Notes: generated from the letters alone by a model not told the origin. A DNA stretch of 64,000 nucleotides from Arthrobacter sp. ISL-65 (GCF_018613795.1 NZ_JAGGPN010000039.1:1-64000); one strand, 5' to 3'; shown: positions 13,411 through 22,812, counted from the first letter of the stretch. A program made the numbers and translations.

Positions 13411-14223
13411 ATGCCCAGACTCGACCAACTGCTCGTCAGCAGGGGACTGGCGCGGTCCCGCACGCATGCTGCCCGGCTCATCGCCGAGGGCAAAGTGTCC
13501 TCTGCCGGCGATATCCTCGCCAAAGCGTCACTACAGGTGGGCGACGACCGTGACCTGAGCGTCGCGGAAGACGCGGCAGACGCGTACGTCAGCAGGGCCG
13601 GCCACAAACTGGCCGGGGCTCTCGACGCTTTCCCCGAGGTCGCCGTCGGCGGCAAACGGTGCCTTGACGCCGGAGCTTCCACGGGCGGCTTCACCGACGT
13701 CCTGCTGCGGCGGGGCGCCGCAGCAGTGGTGGCCGTCGACGTCGGGCACGGCCAGCTGGTGCCGCAGCTCCGCAGCGATCCGCGCGTGATTGTGCATGAA
13801 GGTTTAAACGTCCGCTACATGGACCCCGGCCAGATCGGTGGCCCGGCCGAGGTCACGGTTGCCGACCTGTCCTTCATCTCCCTGACGCTGGTGCTGGCGC
13901 CGCTGGCAGCCTGCACGGCCCCGGGCGGCGACCTGGTCCTCATGGTCAAGCCGCAGTTCGAGATCGGCAAGGAGCGGCTCGCCCGCACAGGCGTGGTCAC
14001 CTCGGAGCGCGAACGGCGGCTCGCTGTCGGTAAAGTGGCGGGGGCGGCGCTCGACGCCGGCCTGGAACTGCGGGGGCTGGCAACCAGCCCGTTGCCTGGC
14101 CAGGACGGAAATGTCGAATACTTCCTGTGGATAACGCAAAGAATGTCCGAAGACTTGCCTAAGATCGAAGAGCGGGACGCAGCCGTGGCTGCGTTGCTGG
14201 GAAAGATCTGGCCGAACCACTAG
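13411..14223 (+). CDS. tlyA: 16S/23S rRNA 2'-O-methyltransferase TlyA
   Basis: 270 residues with an N-terminal S4 RNA-binding domain (about 3-62, MPRLDQLLVSRGLARSR) and an FtsJ-like Rossmann methyltransferase domain with the SAM motif DAGASTGGFTD at about 87-97. TlyA methylates ribose 2'-OH groups on both ribosomal subunits; in mycobacteria its loss gives capreomycin resistance. Length matches the family. The gene keeps the Rv1692-Rv1696 order and is followed 13 bases later by nadK. Confidence 0.95.
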   Translation: MPRLDQLLVSRGLARSRTHAARLIAEGKVSSAGDILAKASLQVGDDRDLSVAEDAADAYVSRAGHKLAGALDAFPEVAVGGKRCLDAGASTGGFTDVLLRRGAAAVVAVDVGHGQLVPQLRSDPRVIVHEGLNVRYMDPGQIGGPAEVTVADLSFISLTLVLAPLAACTAPGGDLVLMVKPQFEIGKERLARTGVVTSERERRLAVGKVAGAALDAGLELRGLATSPLPGQDGNVEYFLWITQRMSEDLPKIEERDAAVAALLGKIWPNH

Positions 14224-14236
14224 AGAGCGGAACGCG

Positions 14237-15262
14237 ATGAGCAGGCGTGTACTGGTACTTGCCCATACCGGCCGCGAGGAATCCCTGAAAGCGGCCTGGG
14301 AGGCGTGCGCCCAGCTCCACGCCTTCGGCATCATCCCGGTCATGCAGAAGTCCGAACTAAGCGACATGGAGGGCTTCTTTGGGCAGCTGGAGCAGCCGGT
14401 CGAAATCCTCCACGACCATATCCAGCTTCCGGACGTCGAACTGGTCATGGTGCTGGGCGGGGACGGGACCATCCTGCGGGCGGCTGAGCTGGTCCGCGAA
14501 GTGGATGTGCCGCTGCTGGGCGTGAACCTCGGCCATGTCGGCTTCCTCGCCGAAAGCGAGCGTGCGGACCTCGCCCAGACAGTCGAATGGATCGCCAGCC
14601 GTGAATACACGGTGGAGGAGCGCATGACCATCGACGTCCAGGTCTGGGTCCGCGGCCAAAAGATCTGGCACACCTGGGCCCTGAACGAGGCCGCCATCGA
14701 AAAAGGCGACCGGGAGCGCATGCTGGAACTGGTCACCGAGGTGGACGAACGCCCGCTGACCTCCTTCGGCTGCGACGGCCTGGTGCTGGCCACCCCCACC
14801 GGATCCACGGCCTACGCGTTCTCTGCCGGCGGCCCCGTCGTGTGGCCGGAAGTGGAGGCCCTCCTGATTGTGCCCATCAGCGCGCATGCCCTCTTCGCCA
14901 AGCCGTTGGTGGTCTCGCCCCGTTCCAGGCTGGCTGTGGAAGTCCTCAACAGGACGGACGCCGTGGGCGTGTTGTGGTGTGACGGCAGACGTTCCGTGGA
15001 CCTGCCTCCAGGCGCCCGCGTGGAGGTCACCAGGTCCGCCACCCCTGTCCGCCTGGCCCGCACGCATCAGACCCCGTTCTCGGCGCGGCTGGTCCGCAAG
15101 TTCCAGCTTCCCATCCATGGCTGGCGCGGCCCCGTACCTCAGTCCGAGGAAGTCCATACCGGTCCAGTGCCGATTGTGCGCACGCCCCGGACCATGGCGC
15201 CGCCTTCGGGCCTTCGGCCGCACGAACCCGGTTCAGAATCCGATCCTCCGACTGAAAAGTGA
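14237..15262 (+). CDS. nadK: NAD kinase
   Basis: 341 residues. Phosphorylates NAD to NADP in the cytoplasm using ATP or polyphosphate. The signature GGDGT(I)LRAAE is at about 74-84, and the family motif LATPTGSTAYAFSAGGPVV is near 194-212. A Pro-rich C-terminal tail of about 40 residues extends past the usual domain end. It lies between tlyA and recN as in many Actinobacteria, with only 3 bases to recN. Confidence 0.96.
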   Translation: MSRRVLVLAHTGREESLKAAWEACAQLHAFGIIPVMQKSELSDMEGFFGQLEQPVEILHDHIQLPDVELVMVLGGDGTILRAAELVREVDVPLLGVNLGHVGFLAESERADLAQTVEWIASREYTVEERMTIDVQVWVRGQKIWHTWALNEAAIEKGDRERMLELVTEVDERPLTSFGCDGLVLATPTGSTAYAFSAGGPVVWPEVEALLIVPISAHALFAKPLVVSPRSRLAVEVLNRTDAVGVLWCDGRRSVDLPPGARVEVTRSATPVRLARTHQTPFSARLVRKFQLPIHGWRGPVPQSEEVHTGPVPIVRTPRTMAPPSGLRPHEPGSESDPPTEK

Positions 15263-15265
15263 ACC

Positions 15266-17005
15266 ATGCTTGAAGAACTGAGAATCCGCGATCTCGGCGT
15301 CATCACCGACGCCACCCTGCCGCTGGGCCCCGGGCTCAGTGTGGTGACCGGTGAGACCGGTGCCGGCAAGACCATGGTGGTCACCGCCGTCGGGCTGCTG
15401 TTGGGAGCCCGGTCTGACGCCGGCGCCGTGCGCAGCGGTGCCAAGAGCGCCTCCGCGGAGGCAGTGGTGCAGTTGCAGTCCGGGCACCTCGCCCTGGAAC
15501 GCGCCAGGGACGCAGGTGCTGAGATTGAGGAGTTCGACGGCGGCGCGGAACTGCTGCTGTCGCGGCGCCTCGGCGCCGACGGACGCAGCAGGGCCTTCCT
15601 GGGCGGGCGGGCCGCCCCGGTGGGCGTGCTGGCCGAAATCGGCGAGTCCCTCGTGGTGGTGCACGGGCAGACGGACCAGATCCGGCTCAAGGGCGCCGCG
15701 GCACAGCGCGAAGCCCTCGACAAGTTCGCAGGGGATGGGCTGGCGTCGGCGCTCGGCGGATTCCGGGACCTTTACACCTCCTGGAAATCCAGCCAGGCAG
15801 AGCTGGACTCACTGCGCAGCGCGGAGCGCGAGCGGCTCCGCGAGGCCGAGTCCCTGGAGGCCGCGCTGGCGGAGATCGATGCCGTGGACCCGCAGCCGGG
15901 GGAGGACGAGGCCCTTAAGGCCGAGGCCGTGAAGCTGGCCAACGTCGAGGAACTCCGGATCGCCGCCACCACCGCGCATCAGGCCCTCATCGCCGAGGAC
16001 TTCGGCGAGGCCGGCGACGCCACGTCTCTCGTCGATGCGGCCAAGCGGACCCTGGAACACGTGGCCGAACACGACGAGGAGCTCGGATCGGCAGCGGCCC
16101 GCCTCGCCGAGGTGGGATTCCTGCTCAACGACATCGCCACCGAACTGGCCAGCTACCAGGCCGGGCTGGACTCGGAGGGCCCGGAGCGCCTGGCCGAAAT
16201 CGAGGAACGCCGGGCGTCGCTGGCCAAGCTGGTCCGGAAGTACGCGCCGAGCATCGACGAGGTCCTCGATTGGGCGGAGAACGCCCGGGCGCGCTTTGAC
16301 GAACTGCAGGGCGACTCCACACGGATCGAAAACCTGGAAGCCGAGGTGGCCATGGCCGCGGCCGAGCTGAAGAAACAGGCCGCGGCCATCAGCAAGGTCC
16401 GCGCCAAAGCCGCCAAGGACCTTTCCGCCCGGGTCAGCGCCGAGCTGAAGGCCCTCGCCATGGCCGATGCCACCCTGGTGATCACCATCGAGGCCGCCGC
16501 CCAGCTGGGACCCCATGGCGCGGACGAGATCTCCTTCCTGCTGCAGCCGCACTCCGGCGCCCCAGCACGGCCGCTTGGCAAGGGCGCGTCCGGCGGTGAG
16601 CTTTCCAGGGTCATGCTGGCCATCGAGGTGGTGCTGGCCGCCGTGGACCCAGTGCCGACGTTCGTGTTCGACGAGGTCGACGCCGGCGTGGGCGGGCGTG
16701 CCGCCGTCGAGATCGGCCGCCGGCTGGCCATGCTGGCACGCCATGTCCAGGTCCTGGTGGTGACGCACCTGCCGCAGGTTGCGGCGTTCGCCGACCAGCA
16801 CATCCGTGTGACCAAGACCTCGGTGCGCGGCTCCGACGGCTCCACCGCCAAGGGCTTCACCTCCAGCGACGTCCAGCTCCTGGACGAGGCCGAACGCGTC
16901 AGGGAACTGGCCCGGATGCTGGCAGGCCAGGAGGACTCCGAAACCGCCCAGGCCCACGCCCAGGAGCTTCTGGACGACGCCAAGCTCCTGCCCCAGCAGG
17001 CCTGA
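15266..17005 (+). CDS. recN: DNA repair ATPase RecN
   Basis: 579 residues, SMC-like. Walker A TGETGAGKT is at about 28-36. Long Ala/Glu-rich coiled coils run from about 160 to 390. The C-terminal ABC signature KGASGGELSRVMLA and Walker B TFVFDEVDAGVGG are followed by the VTHLPQVAAFAD switch. RecN acts on double-strand breaks, promoting chromosome cohesion during repair. The start is ATG 15266, three bases after nadK, with a poor ribosome site, so coupled translation is likely. Confidence 0.96.
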   Translation: MLEELRIRDLGVITDATLPLGPGLSVVTGETGAGKTMVVTAVGLLLGARSDAGAVRSGAKSASAEAVVQLQSGHLALERARDAGAEIEEFDGGAELLLSRRLGADGRSRAFLGGRAAPVGVLAEIGESLVVVHGQTDQIRLKGAAAQREALDKFAGDGLASALGGFRDLYTSWKSSQAELDSLRSAERERLREAESLEAALAEIDAVDPQPGEDEALKAEAVKLANVEELRIAATTAHQALIAEDFGEAGDATSLVDAAKRTLEHVAEHDEELGSAAARLAEVGFLLNDIATELASYQAGLDSEGPERLAEIEERRASLAKLVRKYAPSIDEVLDWAENARARFDELQGDSTRIENLEAEVAMAAAELKKQAAAISKVRAKAAKDLSARVSAELKALAMADATLVITIEAAAQLGPHGADEISFLLQPHSGAPARPLGKGASGGELSRVMLAIEVVLAAVDPVPTFVFDEVDAGVGGRAAVEIGRRLAMLARHVQVLVVTHLPQVAAFADQHIRVTKTSVRGSDGSTAKGFTSSDVQLLDEAERVRELARMLAGQEDSETAQAHAQELLDDAKLLPQQA

Positions 17006-17114
17006 GCCCGGCGACGGCCCTGCAGCCCCCGGGCCAACCCCTTGCCGGGAGCGCGCGGACAGGGAAAACTGAAGCCTTTGGGGACGCATACCCGATCCGT
17101 GGAAGGCTCAATTG

Positions 17115-18872
17115 ATGATAGGCTCGAATTCCGTGGTGCAGCGATCAAATTCCCGTATAAATTCCCGGTTCCCGGGCTCGTCCAAGACGACCAAACACAT
17201 CTTCGTCACCGGCGGTGTGGCGTCCTCGCTAGGCAAGGGACTGACGGCCTCAAGCCTCGGCCACCTACTGCGGGCACGCGGCTTGTCTGTAACTATGCAG
17301 AAGCTCGATCCCTATCTGAATGTGGATCCGGGCACGATGAACCCCTTCCAGCACGGCGAGGTTTTCGTCACAGACGACGGTGCTGAAACCGACCTCGACA
17401 TCGGACACTACGAGCGCTTCCTCGACGAAAACCTCGAGGGCTCGGCCAACGTGACCACCGGCCAGGTCTACTCCACCGTCATCGCCAAAGAACGCCGCGG
17501 CGAGTACCTCGGGGACACCGTCCAGGTCATCCCGCACATCACCGATGAGATCAAGCGCCGCATGCGGCTTCCCGCCGAGGGCAAGAACGCGCCGGACGTC
17601 ATCATCACGGAGATCGGCGGCACCGTGGGCGACATCGAGTCGCAGCCCTTCCTCGAGTCCGCCCGCCAGGTCCGCCAGGACATCGGCCGGACCAACGTCT
17701 TCTTCCTCCACGTTTCCCTGGTCCCGTACATCGGTCCTTCGCAGGAACTGAAGACCAAGCCCACGCAGCACTCCGTGGCCGCACTCCGGTCCATCGGCAT
17801 CCAGCCGGAAGCCATCGTGATCCGCTCTGACCGCGAAGTTCCCGATGCCATGCGCGAGAAGATCGGCCGCATGTGCGACGTCGACATCGACGCCGTGGTC
17901 AACGCCGCCGACGCTCCCAGCATCTACGACATCCCCAAGACCCTGCACACCCAGGGCCTGGATTCGTACATCGTCCGGGCGCTGGACCTGCCGTTCAAGG
18001 ACGTGGACTGGACCAGCTGGGACAAGCTCCTCGAAGCTGTCCACAACCCCAAGCACGAGGTCGAGGTTGCCCTGGTGGGCAAGTACATCGACCTCCCGGA
18101 CGCTTACCTCTCCGTTACGGAGGCCCTGCGCGCCGGCGGATTCGCCAACAACGCCAAGGTCAAAATCCGCTGGGTGCCGTCCGACGAATGCGAAAGCCAC
18201 GAAGGTGCGGTTCGCTCCCTTGAGGGTGTGGACGCCATCTGTGTTCCTGGCGGCTTCGGCATCCGCGGCCTGGAAGGCAAGCTGGGCGCCCTGAAGTTTG
18301 CACGCGAGTCCCGTCTGCCCGTGCTGGGCCTTTGCCTCGGCCTGCAGTGCATGGTCATCGAGTACGCGCGCAACGTCGTCGGCCTGGAGGGTGCTTCCTC
18401 CAGCGAATTCGAGCCGGACTCCAAGTACCCGGTCATCGCCACGATGGAAGAGCAGCTGGAATTCGTCGAGGGCCGCGGCGACCTCGGCGGCACCATGCGC
18501 CTTGGCCTCTACGAGGCCAAGCTGGCCGAGGGCTCGGTCATCGCCGAGACCTACGGCACCACCACCGTCAGTGAACGCCACCGCCACCGGTACGAGGTGA
18601 ACAACAAGTACCGCGAGCAGATTGCTGCCGAGGGCCTGGTGTTCTCCGGCACGTCGCCGGACGGCAAGCTGGTGGAATACGTGGAACTGCCCCGCGAGGT
18701 TCACCCCTACTACGTGGCCACCCAGGCGCACCCGGAACTGAGCTCGCGGCCCACCAGGCCGCACCCGCTCTTTGCCGGCCTGGTGAAGGCGGCCCTGGAC
18801 CACCAGAGCGGCAGCGCCGGGGGCGGTTTCGAACCCGCCGCGGCCGGCTCCGGCGAAGCCGCCGCAGAGTAA
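17115..18872 (+). CDS. pyrG: CTP synthase
   Basis: 585 residues. Converts UTP to CTP using ATP and glutamine. The N-terminal synthetase motif KHIFVTGGVASSLGKG is near residue 26. The C-terminal class I glutamine amidotransferase has the nucleophile elbow LGLCLGLQCM. I prefer ATG 17115 because GGAAGG at 17101-17106 is 8 bases upstream; this gives about 25 extra N-terminal residues (Ser/Arg-rich) compared with E. coli. Only 109 bases separate it from recN, so the genes that lie between recN and pyrG in M. tuberculosis (Rv1697, Rv1698) are absent. Confidence 0.97.
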   Translation: MIGSNSVVQRSNSRINSRFPGSSKTTKHIFVTGGVASSLGKGLTASSLGHLLRARGLSVTMQKLDPYLNVDPGTMNPFQHGEVFVTDDGAETDLDIGHYERFLDENLEGSANVTTGQVYSTVIAKERRGEYLGDTVQVIPHITDEIKRRMRLPAEGKNAPDVIITEIGGTVGDIESQPFLESARQVRQDIGRTNVFFLHVSLVPYIGPSQELKTKPTQHSVAALRSIGIQPEAIVIRSDREVPDAMREKIGRMCDVDIDAVVNAADAPSIYDIPKTLHTQGLDSYIVRALDLPFKDVDWTSWDKLLEAVHNPKHEVEVALVGKYIDLPDAYLSVTEALRAGGFANNAKVKIRWVPSDECESHEGAVRSLEGVDAICVPGGFGIRGLEGKLGALKFARESRLPVLGLCLGLQCMVIEYARNVVGLEGASSSEFEPDSKYPVIATMEEQLEFVEGRGDLGGTMRLGLYEAKLAEGSVIAETYGTTTVSERHRHRYEVNNKYREQIAAEGLVFSGTSPDGKLVEYVELPREVHPYYVATQAHPELSSRPTRPHPLFAGLVKAALDHQSGSAGGGFEPAAAGSGEAAAE

Positions 18873-18904
18873 TTTCACAACACCCATAGAGTAAGGACGG
18901 CGCG

Positions 18905-19567
18905 ATGCCCGGCAATTCTGAAGATACACCTGCTGGCCGGCAGGTTTCGGATGCGCCGAGCCCGCGCCGTCTGCTCTCCCGGGAGCGGGTCTACAACGGC
19001 CGGATCTGGGACGTTGTCAGCGACAGCTTCAAGCTCACCGCCGAGGGTGATCCCTTGGTCCGGGACTACATCGAGCACCCCGGGGCCGTCGCTGTGCTCC
19101 CCATGAACGACGACGGCGAGGTGCTGCTGATCAAGCAGTACCGCCACCCGGTGGGCATGGACCTGTGGGAGATTCCCGCCGGCCTGCTCGACGTCGAGGG
19201 GGAAAACTTCGTGGTGGGCGCCGCACGGGAACTCGCCGAGGAAGCCGACCTGATCGCCAGTGACTGGAATGTTCTGGTGGACTTTTATAATTCGCCCGGA
19301 TCCTCCAGCGAGGCGATCCGCATCTACCTGGCCCGCGGCCTCACCGAGGTCCCGCATCACGAACTCCACGTCCGCACGGACGAGGAAGCGGAAATTGAGC
19401 TGCACTGGATCCCGCTGGAGGATGCCGTTGCCGCAGTGCTGGAGGGACGCCTGCATAACCCGTCCGCCGTCGTCGGAATCCTCGCCGCCGCCGCCGCGAA
19501 AGCGGACAGCTTCAGCGGACTACGGCCGGGCGACGCCCCCTGGCCGGCCCACCCCAGCCAGCGCTGA
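18905..19567 (+). CDS. NUDIX hydrolase, ADP-ribose pyrophosphatase type
   Basis: 220 residues. The NUDIX box runs from about 93 to 116 (GLLDVEGE...ARELAEEADL), with one residue more between Gly and Glu than the textbook box, as I recall for the M. tuberculosis ADP-ribose pyrophosphatase Rv1700. Expected reaction: ADP-ribose to AMP plus ribose 5-phosphate. It starts 32 bases after pyrG with an AAGGA ribosome site and overlaps the xerD start by one base. Confidence 0.9.
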   Translation: MPGNSEDTPAGRQVSDAPSPRRLLSRERVYNGRIWDVVSDSFKLTAEGDPLVRDYIEHPGAVAVLPMNDDGEVLLIKQYRHPVGMDLWEIPAGLLDVEGENFVVGAARELAEEADLIASDWNVLVDFYNSPGSSSEAIRIYLARGLTEVPHHELHVRTDEEAEIELHWIPLEDAVAAVLEGRLHNPSAVVGILAAAAAKADSFSGLRPGDAPWPAHPSQR

Positions 19568-20595
19568 TGTCCGCGGACACGGCGGCACCGGAGAATTCTT
19601 CCGCCACGGCGGCAGCAAAGCTGATAGACGGCGCGGACGCGGTACCGCCCGGACGGCCCCGCACGGCCATTGACCGCGGCGTGACCGACTACCTCCAGCA
19701 CATGGGCGTCGAACGGGGCCTGGCCGCCAACACGCTGTCTGCGTACCGCCGCGACCTCGCCCGGTACTCGACCTACCTCGCCGGGCAGGGCCTCAGCAGC
19801 CCGGCCGACATCACCCGCCACCACGTGACGGGCTTCGCGCAGGCGCTCTCCGACGGAGCCGACGGCGGCACTCCGCTGGGGGTGCGGTCCGCAGCGCGGA
19901 CCGTGGTGGCCGTCCGCGGACTCCACCGCTTTTGGGCGCTGGAAGGGACGACGACGGCGGACCCCGCCAGCGACGTCCACCCGCCGATGCCCGGCAAACG
20001 GCTGCCCAAGGCCATCACCGTGGAGGAAGTCACCAAGATCCTGGAAGCCGCCGGTACGGACACCGCAACCGGCCTCCGGGACCGGGCGCTGCTTGAATTC
20101 CTCTACTCCACCGGAGCCCGTATCAGCGAAGCCGTGGGCCTGGACGTCGACGACCTCTCGGTGCAGGCCGCCGAATCCGGCCCGGCCATCGTGAGGCTGT
20201 TCGGCAAGGGCTCCAAGGAACGCCTCGTCCCGCTCGGCTCCTTCGCGGCCCGCGCCCTCGACGCCTACCTGGTCCGGGGCCGCCCACTGCTCGCGGGGAA
20301 AGGCAAGGGCACCCCTGCGCTGTTTCTCAACGCAAGGGGCGGGCGCATCAGCCGGCAAAGCGCCTGGACCATCCTGAAAGCCGCGGCGGACAAGGCCCAT
20401 ATCACCAAGGATGTGTCCCCGCACACGCTGCGGCACTCCTTCGCCACCCACCTGCTCGAAGGCGGAGCGGATGTCCGCGTGGTCCAGGAGCTGCTCGGCC
20501 ATGCCTCGGTGACCACCACACAGGTGTATACCCTGGTGACCGCCGACACGCTGCGGGAAGTCTACGCCGCAGCACACCCCCGGGCCCTGGGATAG
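19567..20595 (+). CDS. xerD: tyrosine site-specific recombinase XerD
   Basis: 342 residues. Resolves chromosome dimers at dif together with XerC, under FtsK control. The N-terminal SAM-like core-binding domain is at about 35-135. Catalytic residues visible are Arg185 (STGARISEAV), His286-x-x-Arg289 (HTLRH), His312 (LLGHAS) and nucleophile Tyr321 (TTTQVYTLV). A 30-residue Ala-rich leader precedes the domain. The ATG overlaps the NUDIX stop by one base, so it is translationally coupled. Matches Rv1701 in order. Confidence 0.95.
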   Translation: MSADTAAPENSSATAAAKLIDGADAVPPGRPRTAIDRGVTDYLQHMGVERGLAANTLSAYRRDLARYSTYLAGQGLSSPADITRHHVTGFAQALSDGADGGTPLGVRSAARTVVAVRGLHRFWALEGTTTADPASDVHPPMPGKRLPKAITVEEVTKILEAAGTDTATGLRDRALLEFLYSTGARISEAVGLDVDDLSVQAAESGPAIVRLFGKGSKERLVPLGSFAARALDAYLVRGRPLLAGKGKGTPALFLNARGGRISRQSAWTILKAAADKAHITKDVSPHTLRHSFATHLLEGGADVRVVQELLGHASVTTTQVYTLVTADTLREVYAAAHPRALG

Positions 20596-20638
20596 GCCCA
20601 GCTGGGGAAGCCCAGTGCTGGGGTAGCGCCGGCAACGC

Positions 20639-20644
20639 TAGGCT
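20639..20644 (+). promoter_or_regulatory. -10 element of an apparently leaderless promoter
   Basis: TAGGCT ends 7 bases before ATG 20652, with no Shine-Dalgarno sequence in between. Confidence 0.4.
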
Positions 20645-20651
20645 GGTCTGC

Positions 20652-21143
20652 ATGACTTCCGTGGCCGTCACCCTCTGCTTCCTGCTACGGGAACGCGCGG
20701 AGGTTGGGCCCGAGGTGCTCCTTGGCCTGAAGAGGACCGGCTTCGGAACCGGCAAAATTGTGGGACTCGGCGGCCACGTGGAGGCCGGCGAAACCGATGC
20801 CCAGGCGGCGTGCCGTGAGGTGCTGGAGGAAGCCGGCGTCGTGGTCCTCGAGGAGGACCTGTTCGACGCGGGAACAGTGGAGTTCATTTTTCCCGCCCGC
20901 CCTGACTGGAACATGTCCTCCAGCCTGTTCACCACCCGCCGGTGGGCCGGTGAGCCCGTCGAGAGCTCCGAGATCATTCCGGAGTGGTTCCTGGTTTCCG
21001 CCCTTCCGCTGGAGCGCATGTGGCAGGATGCGGAGCACTGGCTGCCCCTGGCGCTGGCCGGGAGCGTCGTCGATGCCGTCATCACCCTGAACGAGGACAA
21101 TGAGACCGTGGCGTCCGCCGAATATTCTTTCCGGGCCGTGTAA
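20652..21143 (+). CDS. NUDIX hydrolase, MTH1 / 8-oxo-dGTP diphosphatase type
   Basis: 163 residues with a canonical NUDIX box GGHVEAGETDAQAACREVLE continuing EAGV (about 40-63), preceded by FGTGKIVG, which resembles the MTH1 segment. MTH1-type enzymes remove oxidised purine triphosphates. It is the first gene after the conserved xerD block and appears leaderless. The stop lies 73 bases before the preferred sigma factor start. Confidence 0.88.
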   Translation: MTSVAVTLCFLLRERAEVGPEVLLGLKRTGFGTGKIVGLGGHVEAGETDAQAACREVLEEAGVVVLEEDLFDAGTVEFIFPARPDWNMSSSLFTTRRWAGEPVESSEIIPEWFLVSALPLERMWQDAEHWLPLALAGSVVDAVITLNEDNETVASAEYSFRAV

Positions 21144-21216
21144 CCGCCCGTTCCCTGGCGGAAACTATACGGTTAGCCTGCCAGGTCAGGACACTACTTC
21201 TTACTTTGGGGGAGAT

Positions 21217-21771
21217 GTGGATTCGGAACGCGAACTGGCGTTCATCGCCGTTCACAGGGACAGCTATCCGCGGGTTTACAGGTACGTGCGGCGGCGGGTG
21301 GAATCGCCGGAGCTCGCTGAAGAGCTCGCCGCCGACGTGTTCCGCGTCGTATGGCAAAAATGGCACGACCAGCCGCACTCGGACATCGCATGGCTTTTGA
21401 CCGTGGCGCGGAACCTGATCGGAAATGCCTACCGGAGCCGCGACCGCCTCGTGGCGCTGCAGGCAAAGCTCCGGGCGTCCGCCGAGCTCCGCTCCGGCGC
21501 GGAGTCCGAGGACCTGGTGGTCCACGACGCCATGGCCGCGCTGCGCGACATTGAGCGCGACATCCTGCAATTGGCCTACTGGGACGAATTGAGCGTGGCG
21601 GAGATTGCTAGCGTCCTGCAGTGCAGCAAAGCTGCTGCCAAGGTCCGCCTGCACCGTGCCAGGGCCGCCTTCCGCAAGCAAATGCCGGTGCCCGCAGGGT
21701 CGGGGAGACAGAACTCGGGCAAAAAGAGCGCGGGCAGACACAACTCGCTCACACAGAAGATGGGTGCATGA
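21217..21771 (+). CDS. RNA polymerase sigma-70 family (ECF-like) factor
   Basis: About 184 residues. Region 2 is visible as RDSYPRVYRYVRRRVESPEL...DVFRVVWQKW, and region 4 as a C-terminal helix-turn-helix LSVAEIASVLQCSKAAAKVR. It lacks regions 1 and 3, so it is an ECF-type factor. I chose GTG 21217, where the family domain begins and GGGGGAG precedes it, although that spacing is short; the frame stays open to an ATG at 21100 inside the NUDIX gene, so the start is uncertain. One base separates its stop from the next gene, which encodes a one-pass membrane protein and may be its regulator. Confidence 0.85.
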   Translation: MDSERELAFIAVHRDSYPRVYRYVRRRVESPELAEELAADVFRVVWQKWHDQPHSDIAWLLTVARNLIGNAYRSRDRLVALQAKLRASAELRSGAESEDLVVHDAMAALRDIERDILQLAYWDELSVAEIASVLQCSKAAAKVRLHRARAAFRKQMPVPAGSGRQNSGKKSAGRHNSLTQKMGA

Positions 21772-21772
21772 G

Positions 21773-22735
21773 ATGGATCCGATCAAAAACCTGATTTCCG
21801 GGTCTGACCCGATCCGCAACGATCCTGCCGCCGTGCCCGACGCCGACGAGGCCCTGCGGCGGGTCACCACCGGGGCCCCGATGTTCACGGACAGCCTGCC
21901 GCCGAATGTCTTGCAGTTCGAGGACCGGAAACGGCGGCGGGCGCGCGTGGCCGGTGTGCTGACCCTGGCTGCAGCGGCGGTGACCGCCGGCGTGCTGGTG
22001 GCGACGAACCTCGGACCGCTGGTATCGGCTCCCGCTCCGGCGGGCACCGTGGTGCCGTCCGGGTCCGAAACGGCGGGGCCGGCCACGCCAACGCCGACGG
22101 CTACGCCCTCCGCAACACAGTCGGCGACAGCAACGCCGACGCCGACACCCACTGCCGCCGCAGCTTCGTGGACCGCCTTCACGGACGCCACCGGCCAGGC
22201 CACCTTTGAACACCCGCTGGGGTGGACCGTGTCCCAATCGCCGCAGACAATCGCGGGCGGTTCCTACAACATCGTCGAGGTGAAGAATGCCGCCGGCAAG
22301 ACCGTGGCCACGTTGCGATTGGTCTACGACGTCACGGGTGGCCCGGTGTGCCCGGACCCGAAGCCCTACCAGACCCTCGACTCGGTGATCGTGGACGTTC
22401 CGCAGAAGGCGGCCAAGCTCAGGGAACACCCTCAAGGCCCGTCCGCCTTCGTCTTCCGCGTGATCCAGGGTGACAAGGTCTACGGATCCGTTGCCCTGGC
22501 TGACGGAGATTTGGCGCCGCAGACCACGACATGTGGCCTGTACAACGGCATTCTCGGCCCGGACAACGTTCCCATCGCACAATTTGGCGACACTGTTTGG
22601 CTCACTGCGGACGGAAGGGACGCTCCGCTGACATTTGATTCCGTTGCCGCTGCGAAGGCCTATACGGGCACGCAGGAGTACAAGGACGTCAAGCGCATGC
22701 TGGTCTCCCTGGCGCTGCAGCCCGCTGCCTCCTGA
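21773..22735 (+). CDS. single-pass membrane protein paired with the sigma factor
   Basis: 320 residues, unrecognised family. A cytoplasmic segment of about 60 residues ends in basic DRKRRRAR. It is followed by a transmembrane helix (about 63-84), a Thr/Pro/Ala-rich linker with PTPTATPSATQSATATPTPT, and an exported domain of about 180 residues. I start it at ATG 21773, immediately after the sigma stop. The arrangement is that of sigma factor plus membrane-bound partner, so an anti-sigma or sensor role is possible, but no zinc-binding anti-sigma motif (HxxxCxxC) is present. Similar proteins are found next to sigma genes in other Actinobacteria. Confidence 0.75.
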   Translation: MDPIKNLISGSDPIRNDPAAVPDADEALRRVTTGAPMFTDSLPPNVLQFEDRKRRRARVAGVLTLAAAAVTAGVLVATNLGPLVSAPAPAGTVVPSGSETAGPATPTPTATPSATQSATATPTPTPTAAAASWTAFTDATGQATFEHPLGWTVSQSPQTIAGGSYNIVEVKNAAGKTVATLRLVYDVTGGPVCPDPKPYQTLDSVIVDVPQKAAKLREHPQGPSAFVFRVIQGDKVYGSVALADGDLAPQTTTCGLYNGILGPDNVPIAQFGDTVWLTADGRDAPLTFDSVAAAKAYTGTQEYKDVKRMLVSLALQPAAS

Positions 22736-22755
22736 GACCCGCGGTCAAGGACGCA

Positions 22756-22785
22756 GGGCCGGCCACCCCGAAAGGTGACCGGCCC
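22756..22785. terminator. hairpin between convergent genes (membrane protein / prpC)
   Basis: Stem GGGCCGGCCACC / GGTGACCGGCCC with one mismatch and a CCGAAA loop, 20 bases after the rightward stop and 27 before the prpC stop. No T run. It probably acts on both strands. Confidence 0.6.
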
Positions 22786-22812
22786 GGCGTCGTACGCGTT
22801 ACAGGTGAGGGG

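Noticed and set aside
21100..21216. Sigma factor starting at ATG 21100
   Set aside because: It would overlap the NUDIX gene and add about 39 residues unlike sigma region 2. GTG 21217 is preferred, though not certain.
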